53,725 nucleotides of DNA from Vibrio brasiliensis LMG 20546 (lineage in GTDB: Bacteria > Pseudomonadota > Gammaproteobacteria > Enterobacterales > Vibrionaceae), in the NCBI RefSeq assembly GCF_000189255.1, contig NZ_AEVS01000063.1, forward strand, positions 1-53,725, written 5' to 3'. Shown piece by piece: positions 27,801-36,678 of this stretch. Positions within the stretch are counted from its first letter, which is position 1. Every line of letters starts with the position of its first letter. The notes beneath the pieces were generated by a model. The model saw only the letters and a program-made list of their open reading frames with translations. It was not told where the DNA came from and did not search any database. A program made the translations under genes and the position numbers.

Positions 27801-29351
27801 TTAGTTTACTTTATCCTCATCCGGATGTCTTTCGGCGAAAGAGTCATTTTTATTCAAGCTTGCATTTTCTGTGAAATGATCGTGATGTGCGAGCTGGGCT
27901 AAGTCATTTGAAATGGATTTTTTCACCTCAACCCCGAGCTGTTTAAAGCTTTCCGCCTGACGGATCACGTTGCCACGGCCAGTCGCAAGTTTGTTCATTG
28001 CGCCTTGATAGTTCTGGTTTGCCCGGTCAAGAGCGCCACCCAAACTCTCCATATCATCAACAAACAGACGCAGCTTGTCGTACAGCTTACTTGCCCGCTC
28101 TGCAATTACCTGAGCGTTCTGATTCTGTCGCTCATTGCGCCACAGATTATCAATAGTTCGCAACGCCACCAGCAAAGTTGTTGGGCTAACCAGAATAATG
28201 TTTTGCTCCATAGCATCTTTTACTAAACTCGGATCAGCCTGAATCGCGACCTGAAACGCCGGTTCGACAGGAATAAACATCAATACGTAGTCGAGGCTGT
28301 GGATGCCTTTCAGTTGGTGGTAATCTTTTTGCGACAATCCTTTAATATGCGCCCGAAGTGCTAGTAAGTGATCACTTAGCGCTCGATCCTTTTCATGATT
28401 GGTTTCCGCATTGAAGTAACGTTCGTAAGCAACCAACGCCATCTTAGAATCAACCACGACTTGCTTATCCTGAGGTAAGTGAACAATCACATCCGGCTGA
28501 TAGCGCTTGCCTGCCTCATTCTGCAGGCTCACCTGAGTTTGATACTCGTGGCCTTCACGTAATCCCGACTCAGCAAGCACGCGAGCAAGTACCACTTCCC
28601 CCCAGTTGCCCTGCTGCTTATTGTCCCCTTTTAGTGCCTGAGTGAGGTTCAGCGCCTCTTTACTCATCTGCTCATTGAGACGTTGCAGATTTTTCAGCTC
28701 ATGGACTAAGGTGTGACGCTCTTTCGCTTCCTGATTGAAGCTATCACTGACCTGCTTCTTAAAGCCTTCAAGTTGCTCCCTTAACGGGGAGAGTAACCCA
28801 TCAAGGCTCTGACGGTTTTGCTGATCGACTTTGGCTGTTTTGGCGTCAAATAACTGGTTGGCAAGGTATTCAAACTGCTGCTTGAGGCGCTCTTCGGCCT
28901 GTTCAAGTAACTGGAGTTTTTCCTGACTGGACTTGGTTTGTTGCTCGTGACGCGCTTCCTGCTCGCGTAATTGAGCTTCAAGCTGAGACTTCTGTTCGCG
29001 AACGCTGTTCAGGTCATCTGCATATTGTTGGCGTTCTTGTTTAACCGCTTCAAAGTAACGTAGCTTCTCTAGCACCGCCATCAATTTACCGTGAGATTGC
29101 TTGAGCTCGTGAGCCGCTTTATCTCGCTCCCCGTCAAGCTCATCAAGGTCTTGCTGTGCTTCTGCTAACTCTTTCTCTAATTGAGCAATCTGATTTGCGG
29201 CTAACTGCTGGTTCGATTCGAGCTGTTGTTCAAGCAGTTGATGATCAAAGCGCATTTTCTGTTTAACCCACCAGCCGACAGCTACGCCGCTGGCAACTGC
29301 GCTAACAATACCACTCACCAACACACCTTGATGCTCAAGAATCCATTGCAT
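27801..29351 (-). CDS. rmuC: DNA recombination protein RmuC
   Basis: Membrane-anchored protein thought to limit recombination between inverted repeats. An N-terminal membrane helix (about residues 10-28) leads into a long coiled coil (residues ~35-200, rich in Gln, Glu and Leu) and then the RmuC nuclease-like domain, with GNWGEVVLARVLAESGLREG and KRYQPDVIVHLPQDKQVVVDSKM carrying restriction-endonuclease-fold acidic residues. 516 residues. It precedes ubiE as in E. coli. Confidence 0.94.
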   Translation of the reverse strand: MQWILEHQGVLVSGIVSAVASGVAVGWWVKQKMRFDHQLLEQQLESNQQLAANQIAQLEKELAEAQQDLDELDGERDKAAHELKQSHGKLMAVLEKLRYFEAVKQERQQYADDLNSVREQKSQLEAQLREQEARHEQQTKSSQEKLQLLEQAEERLKQQFEYLANQLFDAKTAKVDQQNRQSLDGLLSPLREQLEGFKKQVSDSFNQEAKERHTLVHELKNLQRLNEQMSKEALNLTQALKGDNKQQGNWGEVVLARVLAESGLREGHEYQTQVSLQNEAGKRYQPDVIVHLPQDKQVVVDSKMALVAYERYFNAETNHEKDRALSDHLLALRAHIKGLSQKDYHQLKGIHSLDYVLMFIPVEPAFQVAIQADPSLVKDAMEQNIILVSPTTLLVALRTIDNLWRNERQNQNAQVIAERASKLYDKLRLFVDDMESLGGALDRANQNYQGAMNKLATGRGNVIRQAESFKQLGVEVKKSISNDLAQLAHHDHFTENASLNKNDSFAERHPDEDKVN

Positions 29352-29517
29352 AATAACGATTTAACTCATAAATATTCGATAGTTTTAATGGTATTTTACC
29401 ACTGGATAAATGTCCAGTTTGTCGGCTAGATATCGAACAGCTAGACTAGGCGCTCCGTACCCTGTACCACACTGATAGCGGATGCAAAGCAAGCTATTGG
29501 TTTTATTAAGGAACATC

Positions 29518-30423
29518 ATGAACGAGCGTCGTGCTTTAGGATTAGGTTTATCGGCTGTACTACTCTGGTCGACGGTAGCCACCGCTTTCAAACTCACTCT
29601 GGCAGAATTTTCTCCGATTCAAATGCTTACCGTTGCCAGCATTGTTTCTGCTATCGCGCTAATCACCATTTGCGCGGTTCAGGGCAAACTCAAATTGCTA
29701 CCGAGTACATTTTTATTTAACCCTTGGTATTACTTACTGCTTGGCCTGATTAACCCACTGGCGTACTACATAATTTTGTTTAAAGCCTACGACTTGCTTC
29801 CCGCATCACAGGCACAGGCGATCAACTACAGTTGGGCGATCACCCTAACCTTAATGGCTGCTGTATTTTTGGGGCAGAAGATTCGTAAACAGGATTGGCT
29901 CGCCTGTACGTTCAGCTATCTGGGTGTGATTGTCATTGCCACTAAGGGCGACGTACTTGGCTTGAATTTCGATAGCCCACTTGGGGTTGGTTTAGCGCTG
30001 CTTTCCACTTTGCTATGGGCAAGCTACTGGATTCTAAATACAAAAAACAAAGCGGACCCTATTGTCGGCGTACTATTAGGCTTTCTTGTCGCCATTCCGT
30101 GTGCGATAGGGTTAACCATTTATGAAGGGCTGTCTTTTGACCAGATCTCTGGCCAGGGGTGGCTTGCAGTGACTTACGTAGGCTTGTTTGAAATGGGCGT
30201 CACTTTCGTACTGTGGTTAAGTGCACTAAAACTCACGCAAAACACGGCACGTATCAGTAACCTTATCTTTGCTTCACCGTTTATCTCACTGATGCTGTTA
30301 GCAAGTATCATCGGCGAACAGATTCATCCAGCAACTCTGGTTGGGTTAGTGCTGATCATCGCAGGCCTGGTGATCCAACAGATCAGATTCGGCAAAAAAG
30401 ATCTTAACAAACAAGCGGTGTAA
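29518..30423 (+). CDS. EamA-family (DMT superfamily) permease
   Basis: 301-residue integral membrane protein with about ten helices in two EamA repeats (first repeat ending near SYLGVIVIATKGDVLG, second near LVGLVLIIAGLVIQQI). I use the ATG at 29518, preceded by AAGGA seven bases away; an in-frame ATG at 29482 would add 12 poor residues. Substrate unknown; such proteins export amino acids or small metabolites. Transcribed divergently from rmuC. Confidence 0.85.
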   Translation: MNERRALGLGLSAVLLWSTVATAFKLTLAEFSPIQMLTVASIVSAIALITICAVQGKLKLLPSTFLFNPWYYLLLGLINPLAYYIILFKAYDLLPASQAQAINYSWAITLTLMAAVFLGQKIRKQDWLACTFSYLGVIVIATKGDVLGLNFDSPLGVGLALLSTLLWASYWILNTKNKADPIVGVLLGFLVAIPCAIGLTIYEGLSFDQISGQGWLAVTYVGLFEMGVTFVLWLSALKLTQNTARISNLIFASPFISLMLLASIIGEQIHPATLVGLVLIIAGLVIQQIRFGKKDLNKQAV

Positions 30424-30456
30424 CAACTCTGCTACATTAGGCTCGTCTATTCGTTT

Positions 30457-31281
30457 CTAGAAAAGTTGATAGGCGAGCTCGCTGCCATTACCACGAACCT
30501 TATCGATTTTAGACGCCAGTTCTGGCGATACGTGTAATGCCTGGGCAGCTTTACTGTTTGCCAGATAGTTTTGTTTTTCTTGCTCTTCAAACATCGCATC
30601 CCAGCGCTGATGAGCATCACGAGCAAGGTACATCAGGCAAGCTAATCGCTTCGATTCCACGGCTTTAGCCGGGTGGTTAACATTAGCAATCGCATCTACC
30701 AACTCATTGGGGAATTTCCAGCTCTCCGCTAAAACCGCCCCAAGCTGCTGAGCATCGACACCTAACACTTCTCTTTGTACCACAACCGCATTTTCGCCAT
30801 TAGCGACACGATGGCTTATCGCTACAGCTTTTTCAGGCTCTAAGGTATGAATCATCAACTCGCCAATATTGTGTAGTATGCCAGTGGTAAAGGCTTCGTT
30901 AGGGTCGAGTTTAATGTCTTTGGCTATCGTACTGGCTATGGTGGCAACTTCAAAAGTGCCAGCCCAGTAGTCTTTGATATTTAAGGTTTCTATTTTGGGA
31001 AAACTTGAGGCGAGAATGGAGGAAGAGATTAAATTACGAATAGCCCCGATACCAATACGCACGATGGCATCATTAATATTTGAGGTACCTTTAACGCCAC
31101 CAAATTGGGCTGAGTTTGCCATCCTCAGCACTCGAGCCAGAAGTACCTGATCCATCGCCATTTTGTGTGCAAGCTCGCTAAAGTCGATAGAGTCACGGTT
31201 GACCATCTCCAGCAATTCCTGCAAAACACTTTCAATTCGTGGTAATTCGTTAATTCGAGAGATCAGTGCTTCTTGGCTCAT
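30457..31281 (-). CDS. HDOD-domain signalling protein
   Basis: 274-residue protein almost wholly made of an HDOD domain, a degenerate HD-phosphohydrolase fold used in regulatory proteins. It has LLEMVNRDSIDFSELAHKMAMDQVLLARVLRMANSAQFG near the N-terminus and FTTGILHNIGELMIHTL, where the metal-binding HD pair is replaced (HNIGE), so enzymatic activity is unlikely. I start at the ATG at 31281 because an AAGGAG lies 8 bases upstream; a start at 31308 would run through that site. No fused output domain. Role unknown. Confidence 0.85.
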   Translation of the reverse strand: MSQEALISRINELPRIESVLQELLEMVNRDSIDFSELAHKMAMDQVLLARVLRMANSAQFGGVKGTSNINDAIVRIGIGAIRNLISSSILASSFPKIETLNIKDYWAGTFEVATIASTIAKDIKLDPNEAFTTGILHNIGELMIHTLEPEKAVAISHRVANGENAVVVQREVLGVDAQQLGAVLAESWKFPNELVDAIANVNHPAKAVESKRLACLMYLARDAHQRWDAMFEEQEKQNYLANSKAAQALHVSPELASKIDKVRGNGSELAYQLF

Positions 31282-31370
31282 AGAGTTCACTCCTTCGCTA
31301 CCCTTCACTTTTTTTATAGAGTAAGTGTAGTACCAAAGAATGAACTCGAATCGTTTTTAGTTCACGAAAA

Positions 31371-32564
31371 TTACACCCACTGCCCTGCAACAAAACCAGA
31401 GCTCCAGCACCACTGGAAGTTGTAGCCGCCTAGCCAACCAGTGACATCCATTACTTCACCAATAAAGTACAAGCCTTTGATTTGCTTGCATTCCATCGTT
31501 TTAGAAGATAGATGTTTAGTATCAACACCACCCAGCGTTACTTCTGCGGTTCGGTAGCCTTCAGTTCCATTCGGCATGATTTGCCAGTTTTCCAGAGTAT
31601 GAGTGATCTCACCAAGTTGCTTGGCGTTAAATTGTTTAAGGGGCTTATCCTGTAGCACTTTCCGATCAATTAATACTTCGACCAATCGCTTAGGTAACAC
31701 CTTCGCCAGCGTATTCTTGAGTGTCTGATTCGGGTGCTTCTCAAGTGAACGTTGGAGCAACTCATCAATATCAGCTTCAGGAACCAGGTTAATCGTCACC
31801 TTTTCACCGGCCTTCCAGAATGAAGAGATCTGCAATACAGAAGGGCCTGATAATCCGCGATGAGTAAACAACAAAGCTTCTTTAAATACAGTGCCATCCT
31901 GAGCGGTGATCTCGGCAGGAATAGCGATTCCGGATAGCTCAGCAAATGCTTCTTTATCTTCTTTGTGCAGAGTAAACGGTACGAGACCCGCTGTGGTTGA
32001 GATAACCTCTAAACCAAACTGCTCAGCTATCTTGTAGCCAAAAGGCGTGGCTCCAAGTTTAGGCATCGACAAGCCGCCTGTCGCAACGACGAGGGACTGG
32101 CACTCAATCACGCTGGTGTTGGCATGCAGAGTGAAACCCGTCTCAGTTTGTTCGATATGGTGAATATCTTGCTGATAGCGCTGACTGACACTTGGGTAGT
32201 CGCACTCTGCAAGCATCATTTTTACGATGTCTTTTGAGTCGTAGTCACCGACGCAAAATAGCTGACCATGGTCGCGTTCTTCAAATTCAATACCATGCTT
32301 GCTGACCATGGAGATGAAGTCCCAGTTGGTGTACTGAGATAGCGCAGACTTAACAAAGTGTGGGTTTTGACATAAGTAGTTATTCGCCGTCACATCATAG
32401 TTTGTGAAATTACAGCGACCACCACCAGCAATCAGGATTTTTCGGCCAGGCTTTTTAGCGTGGTCGAGCACTAAGGTCTTACGGCCGCGTTTTCCAGCTT
32501 CCGCCGCACACATTAGCCCAGCAGCACCTGCTCCGATAATGACAACGTCAAACTTTTCCGTCAT
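31371..32564 (-). CDS. HI0933/YhiN-family FAD-dependent oxidoreductase
   Basis: 397-residue flavoprotein with an N-terminal FAD-binding Rossmann motif FDVVIIGAGAAGLMCAAEAGKRG and the family signature GRKILIAGGGRCNFTN. TRLSGPSVLQISSFW-like text (HRGLSGPSVLQISSFWKAGE) and the C-terminal LYFIGEVMDVTGWLGGYNFQWCWSSG match BaiN/YhiN proteins. Reaction unproven; some relatives reduce bile-acid or related intermediates. E. coli yhiN lies near uspA/uspB, as here. Confidence 0.88.
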   Translation of the reverse strand: MTEKFDVVIIGAGAAGLMCAAEAGKRGRKTLVLDHAKKPGRKILIAGGGRCNFTNYDVTANNYLCQNPHFVKSALSQYTNWDFISMVSKHGIEFEERDHGQLFCVGDYDSKDIVKMMLAECDYPSVSQRYQQDIHHIEQTETGFTLHANTSVIECQSLVVATGGLSMPKLGATPFGYKIAEQFGLEVISTTAGLVPFTLHKEDKEAFAELSGIAIPAEITAQDGTVFKEALLFTHRGLSGPSVLQISSFWKAGEKVTINLVPEADIDELLQRSLEKHPNQTLKNTLAKVLPKRLVEVLIDRKVLQDKPLKQFNAKQLGEITHTLENWQIMPNGTEGYRTAEVTLGGVDTKHLSSKTMECKQIKGLYFIGEVMDVTGWLGGYNFQWCWSSGFVAGQWV

Positions 32565-32592
32565 GAATAACTACTCATTAAAACCAATAAAA

Positions 32593-32617
32593 AAGGATGT
32601 GCGTAGTGCACATCCTT
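32593..32617 (-). terminator. Terminator of uspB
   Basis: Stem AAGGATGTGC / GCACATCCTT with five-base loop; on the minus strand it is followed by a U-run, so it ends the ftnA-uspB side. Confidence 0.82.
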
Positions 32618-32670
32618 AGCAATTTGAACGGTTATTCTAGCGGTATTTACATTGAATGCCAATTCAACAC

Positions 32671-32994
32671 TCAGAGAATCATCGCCGCCAATAGTGTTAC
32701 AGCAAGTAAAGAGGTCGACAGGATAAACAGCTCTCTGACGCGGTCACACTTGCCAGTAAACACTTCATCATGGTGATGATGATACTCTTTACTCTTAAGG
32801 TAGTGGAATAAGCGAACTTGCTTAGTGACATTACCATGTGTAGTAAAGAAACCACCGCCATCGACTTGCTGATAAAGCAAAGGATGGGCTTCTCGCATGA
32901 TGTAAATGAGTGAGCGCAGCGCAGTGAGATAGCGAACCATATTCACTACCGTTACCATCAATAACGCAAATAGAATTGTGTCAGCGTTGATCAT
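32671..32994 (-). CDS. uspB: Universal stress protein B
   Basis: 107-residue membrane protein with an N-terminal and a C-terminal transmembrane helix. The central block [30 protein letters not shown] is close to E. coli UspB, which is RpoS-dependent and affects ethanol tolerance. I use the ATG at 32994, preceded by GGGAGG, giving the family length; an upstream ATG at 33042 would place the Shine-Dalgarno in the coding region. A His-rich patch (YHHHHDE) follows the core. It lies downstream of ftnA on the same strand. Confidence 0.93.
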   Translation of the reverse strand: MINADTILFALLMVTVVNMVRYLTALRSLIYIMREAHPLLYQQVDGGGFFTTHGNVTKQVRLFHYLKSKEYHHHHDEVFTGKCDRVRELFILSTSLLAVTLLAAMIL

Positions 32995-33063
32995 CTTTTC
33001 CTCCCTACATCTTCTTAAGTGCCCAGAGAAAAAGACGATCAAATTTAGATAGTCTTTCGCTGA

Positions 33064-33591
33064 TTACTCAGCAGGGGCATCCATAATTGAAGATGAACCT
33101 TCTTTTGCCAAAGCTGCTAAATCTTTATCAATAAAGAACAGTGCTTTACCGTCTTCACCAACAAGATCTAACTTATCTAAGATCCCTTTAAATAACTTCT
33201 CTTCCTCGTGCTGCTCTGCCACGTACCACTGTAAGAAGTTGAACGTTGAATAGTCTTGTGATGTAAACGCAACATGAGCCAGCTTATTGATTTTTTCAGT
33301 AATCATTTGCTCGTGCTCGAATGTTTCGCGGAATACATCTCCCAGGCTATTGAACTCGTGCTTAGGTGCTTCGATAGCGCCTAAAATTGGCATTGCACCT
33401 GTCTCGCTCACATAAGTGAAAAGACGTTGCATGTGCTCCATTTCTTCTACGGCGTGAGCACGTAAAAATTCAGCTGCGCCTTCGAATCCTTTGTCTTCAC
33501 ACCAAGCACTCATTTGTAAGTATAGATTGGATGAGAAAAATTCGAGATTAATTTGCTCATTCAATTGTTCAACCATTGCTTGAGAAAGCAT
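33064..33591 (-). CDS. ftnA: Non-haem ferritin FtnA
   Basis: Iron-storage subunit of a 24-mer. Ferroxidase ligands are present: Glu17 in [10 protein letters not shown], Glu50 and His53 in [11 protein letters not shown], Glu94 in FEHEQMI, and QHEEEKLF carrying the Gln/Glu of the third site. 175 residues, one four-helix bundle. Divergent from uspA and upstream of uspB; RyhB/Fur control of iron storage is plausible but no Fur box was seen here. Confidence 0.95.
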   Translation of the reverse strand: MLSQAMVEQLNEQINLEFFSSNLYLQMSAWCEDKGFEGAAEFLRAHAVEEMEHMQRLFTYVSETGAMPILGAIEAPKHEFNSLGDVFRETFEHEQMITEKINKLAHVAFTSQDYSTFNFLQWYVAEQHEEEKLFKGILDKLDLVGEDGKALFFIDKDLAALAKEGSSSIMDAPAE

Positions 33592-33747
33592 GTACCACTC
33601 CTACTAAGTCTATGAAGTTAAATTGACTATATCATGTTCATCACCTTAACACTTTGCATAGCAAATGTGGATCTGAGATCACCCCTGCAAAATTTATTAA
33701 TACGAGGTGCTAATCTTTAATCAGTTCCCTTAACAGGAGATAGCACT

Positions 33748-34173
33748 ATGAGTTATCAACACATTTTGGTTGCCATTGACCTCTCTGAAGACAGTAAAGT
33801 TTTGGTCGAGAAAGCCGTATCTTTGGCAAAACCACTCGACGCTGTGGTTTCATTCATTCATATCGATGTGAACTACGCAGAGCTCTATACCGGGTTAATT
33901 GATATCAACTTGGCTGAGACTCAGCATCAAGCTATCGAAGCATCTCAACGACAGCTACAAGAACTGGCGGACCACGCAAATTACCCAATCAAACATACCC
34001 TGGTTGGCAGTGGTGATCTAAGCAACGAGCTATGTGACACCATCAATGAGTTCAATATTGATTTGGTTGTCTGTGGCCATCATCAGGATTTCTGGAGTAA
34101 GCTACTCTCTTCAACGCGTCAGCTAATTAACTGCTCGCCTGTTGATATGTTGGTAGTACCACTAAAAGACTGA
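33748..34173 (+). CDS. uspA: Universal stress protein A
   Basis: 141-residue stress protein of the USP fold. It begins [24 protein letters not shown] and ends [35 protein letters not shown], nearly matching E. coli UspA. It lacks the G-2x-G-9x-G(S/T) ATP-binding pattern of the ATP-binding subgroup, as in E. coli UspA. An AGGAG lies 8 bases before the ATG. The neighbours uspB and ftnA form a stress/iron-storage group. Confidence 0.96.
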   Translation: MSYQHILVAIDLSEDSKVLVEKAVSLAKPLDAVVSFIHIDVNYAELYTGLIDINLAETQHQAIEASQRQLQELADHANYPIKHTLVGSGDLSNELCDTINEFNIDLVVCGHHQDFWSKLLSSTRQLINCSPVDMLVVPLKD

Positions 34174-34229
34174 TTGATAGCCAATATTGGTATAAACTGC
34201 CCGATAGTTTTTGATAATGAGTCTTAATT

Positions 34230-35105
34230 ATGGGGTATTTATCCGCTGTCACTTTATTGTGGGCATTCTCTTTTAGCCTGATCGGCGTTTATCTTGCCGG
34301 TCAGGTCGATTCTTGGTTTTCGGTGTTAATGCGAGTTGCATTGGCAAGCTTAGTATTCCTGCCATTTTTGCGTTTCAAAGGGGTCGATAAAGGCCTGATT
34401 GCACGCCTGATGGTTATTGGCGGCTTCCAGCTCGGTTTGATGTACTGCTTCTACTACCAATCTTTCTTGCTACTTTCCGTTCCTGAAGTACTGCTATTCA
34501 CCGTATTCACACCTATCTACGTCACCATCATTTATGATCTGCTGAAACGTCGCTTCTCGCCTTGGTATTTGGTGACCGCAGCAATCGCAGTTGCGGGTGC
34601 AGCATTTATTAAGTTCGCAGGTATCAACGAGAACTTCGTTGTCGGCTTCTTAGTGGTGCAAGGGGCAAATGTCTGTTTTGCTATCGGTCAGGTCGGTTAT
34701 AAGTACCTGATGGAGAAGTATCAGGTCGAGCTTCCTCAACATACCATTTTCGGCTACTTCTACCTTGGCGCTTTGTGTGTTGCGACAGTTGCCTTCGCAC
34801 TAATGGGTAATATCGATAAGATGCCAACCACCAGCACTCAGTGGGGCGTTTTGATTTATCTTGGACTGATTGCCTCGGGTCTTGGTTACTTTGCATGGAA
34901 CAAAGGCGCAACCATGGTGAATGCAGGAGCGCTAGCGATTATGAATAACGCCTTGGTGCCTGCAGGGCTGATCGTCAATATCGTCATTTGGAACCGTGAC
35001 GTCGATATTGCTCAACTTAGCATTGGTGGAGCGATCATTCTGCTTTCGTTGTGGGTCAATGAAACCTGGGTCAAGCGCAAGGTACAGCAGAGTACTCAAT
35101 CCTAG
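34230..35105 (+). CDS. EamA-family permease (carboxylate/amino acid/amine type)
   Basis: 291-residue ten-helix DMT-superfamily transporter with two EamA repeats; helices begin with YLSAVTLLWAFSFSLIGVYL, the second repeat includes GVLIYLGLIASGLGYFAWNKGATMVNAGALAIMNNALVPAGLIVN. Substrate unknown. It lies 56 bases after uspA on the same strand and ends at a strong terminator, so could be cotranscribed. Confidence 0.85.
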   Translation: MGYLSAVTLLWAFSFSLIGVYLAGQVDSWFSVLMRVALASLVFLPFLRFKGVDKGLIARLMVIGGFQLGLMYCFYYQSFLLLSVPEVLLFTVFTPIYVTIIYDLLKRRFSPWYLVTAAIAVAGAAFIKFAGINENFVVGFLVVQGANVCFAIGQVGYKYLMEKYQVELPQHTIFGYFYLGALCVATVAFALMGNIDKMPTTSTQWGVLIYLGLIASGLGYFAWNKGATMVNAGALAIMNNALVPAGLIVNIVIWNRDVDIAQLSIGGAIILLSLWVNETWVKRKVQQSTQS

Positions 35106-35125
35106 GTTTAACTATGCTGATTAAT

Positions 35126-35158
35126 AAAAAACGCTCTCCGATTGGAGAGCGTTTTTTT
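35126..35158. terminator. Bidirectional terminator after the second EamA gene
   Basis: Stem ACGCTCTCC / GGAGAGCGT with GATT loop, flanked by A- and T-tracts. Confidence 0.92.
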
Positions 35159-35166
35159 GTTGTGCA

Positions 35167-35736
35167 TTAATGAATATTGTTTCCGCTACGTGTATCAGTC
35201 AGTTCTGACGTGGCAGTAGCAATCGCTATCTGAGTCGGTAGCTGTGCTTCGAGTTTGTGCTGACGTTTTGCCAACTTGTGCTGCTTTTTAGCCAGTTTAA
35301 GCAGTTTCTTTTGCTGCTTGTAGTACTTCTTAAGGGCTTTCTTAGCGCTTTTTATTGCTTTCTTATCTGATAGCTCACCTACGTCAGGTAACGCAGCCTC
35401 AGTTTGCTGAGCCTCGATTAAGGGTTGCGGGCGAGCCGCTTTCTGCTTAACTCGTTCAACAACTCTTCGTACTGCTTGCGCTTTCTGTATGGAGGATTCT
35501 GTTTGTGCTTGCTTAGGCAGTGCCTCAGCGAGCAAGGCACAACTCTTCTGCTGTTCAATAGGCTGATTTTGACAGGCTTTAGGAGGAATGGCCGCAGGCT
35601 TACATAGCGAATCTTTCGCTGACGACGAGCGGGCACATGAACGACAAATGTATTTGGCATCACTCACCAAACGGTGAATTTCACCCAAATTATCAGCAAT
35701 TTGCTTGCGGTTCATCTTACAAAGACTTTTAGCCAC
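35167..35736 (-). CDS. Lys/Gln-rich hypothetical protein
   Basis: 189 residues, not recognised. The N-terminal ~60 residues hold six cysteines, including the pair CRSC at 31-34, and look like a small folded, possibly metal-binding, module (KYICRSCARSS). The middle is Gln/Ala-rich, and residues ~125-165 are dense in Lys and Gln with near-repeats LKLAKKQHKLAKRQHKLE, a likely nucleic-acid-binding or coiled-coil segment. Start is GTG at 35736, with GGAG seven bases upstream. It stands alone between two terminator-bounded genes. Probably a Vibrio-specific protein; function not assignable. Confidence 0.7.
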   Translation of the reverse strand: MAKSLCKMNRKQIADNLGEIHRLVSDAKYICRSCARSSSAKDSLCKPAAIPPKACQNQPIEQQKSCALLAEALPKQAQTESSIQKAQAVRRVVERVKQKAARPQPLIEAQQTEAALPDVGELSDKKAIKSAKKALKKYYKQQKKLLKLAKKQHKLAKRQHKLEAQLPTQIAIATATSELTDTRSGNNIH

Positions 35737-35836
35737 GCTACAACTCCAGCTAAGAATACGAATAGTTCTTAGTAAGATATACCTGCTTGGTTAGCAATTA
35801 GCAAGAGCAAAAGTCGCAGAATTGATACAGCGTTCG

Positions 35837-36628
35837 CTAAGTCATTGATGCATTAACATAAACATCAAAGCGATTTTTTTTGGTCTCAATAGCCATGGTT
35901 GGTTTCTTGTCATCAAGCCAGTTCGCATAATCAGGGCGCTTAACCACAACCCTTTTAGCGGCAAGGGCTAAAGCGGGTTCTAACAAACTGTCTGCATCCA
36001 AATCTGCCCCGACAAGAGACTGAAAGACACGCATCTCTTTTTTGACTAGCGCGCTCTTTTTCTTATTCTCCGGATGTGGATACATTGGATCGAGGTAAAC
36101 CACGTCAGGTTGAACAAACTCTTTATCATTTGCCAACTGATCGAGTGCGTCGTGACTGGACGCGTGCAGTAACGACATTCGTTCACTAACCCAATCCCCA
36201 ATCTCAGCATCTTGCTTAGCTCGCTCCAGACCATCATCAAGTAGTGCAGCAACCACAGGGTGACGCTCCACCATTTGAACCTTACAGCCCAGTGACGCCA
36301 GAACAAATGCATCACGCCCCAGACCCGCAGTACCATCGAGGATGGTTGGTGTACTACCTTTATTTAACCCGGCCGCTTTGGCGATGGCCTGCCCTTTACC
36401 ACCACCAAATTTGCGGCGGTGAGCTACCGCGCCACCAGCTAAATCGACAAATATTGCACCTAACTTTGGCTCATCGAGCTTACGTAACTCAAGTCTTTGG
36501 TCAGTCAAAACTAAGGCAAACGGACTCTCTTCGCTGTGGGTTAAGCCCCAGCGTTGTGTAATCTGTTCAAATCGGTCTGTTTGCGTCTGATCTTCACATT
36601 GAAGTTGTAGTTGCACGAAGTGCTCCAA
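35837..36628 (-). CDS. rsmJ: 16S rRNA (guanine1516-N2)-methyltransferase RsmJ
   Basis: 263-residue SAM-dependent rRNA methyltransferase modifying G1516 of 16S rRNA. SAM motif I is [20 protein letters not shown], and the catalytic-region [30 protein letters not shown] is diagnostic of YhiQ/Rsm[29 protein letters not shown] is the other conserved block. E. coli rsmJ is also near uspA. Confidence 0.95.
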   Translation of the reverse strand: MEHFVQLQLQCEDQTQTDRFEQITQRWGLTHSEESPFALVLTDQRLELRKLDEPKLGAIFVDLAGGAVAHRRKFGGGKGQAIAKAAGLNKGSTPTILDGTAGLGRDAFVLASLGCKVQMVERHPVVAALLDDGLERAKQDAEIGDWVSERMSLLHASSHDALDQLANDKEFVQPDVVYLDPMYPHPENKKKSALVKKEMRVFQSLVGADLDADSLLEPALALAAKRVVVKRPDYANWLDDKKPTMAIETKKNRFDVYVNASMT

Positions 36629-36678
36629 AGTCTTGTTACGTTAAGAGTGCGCAGTTTACTGGATTTTCAACAACGGTA

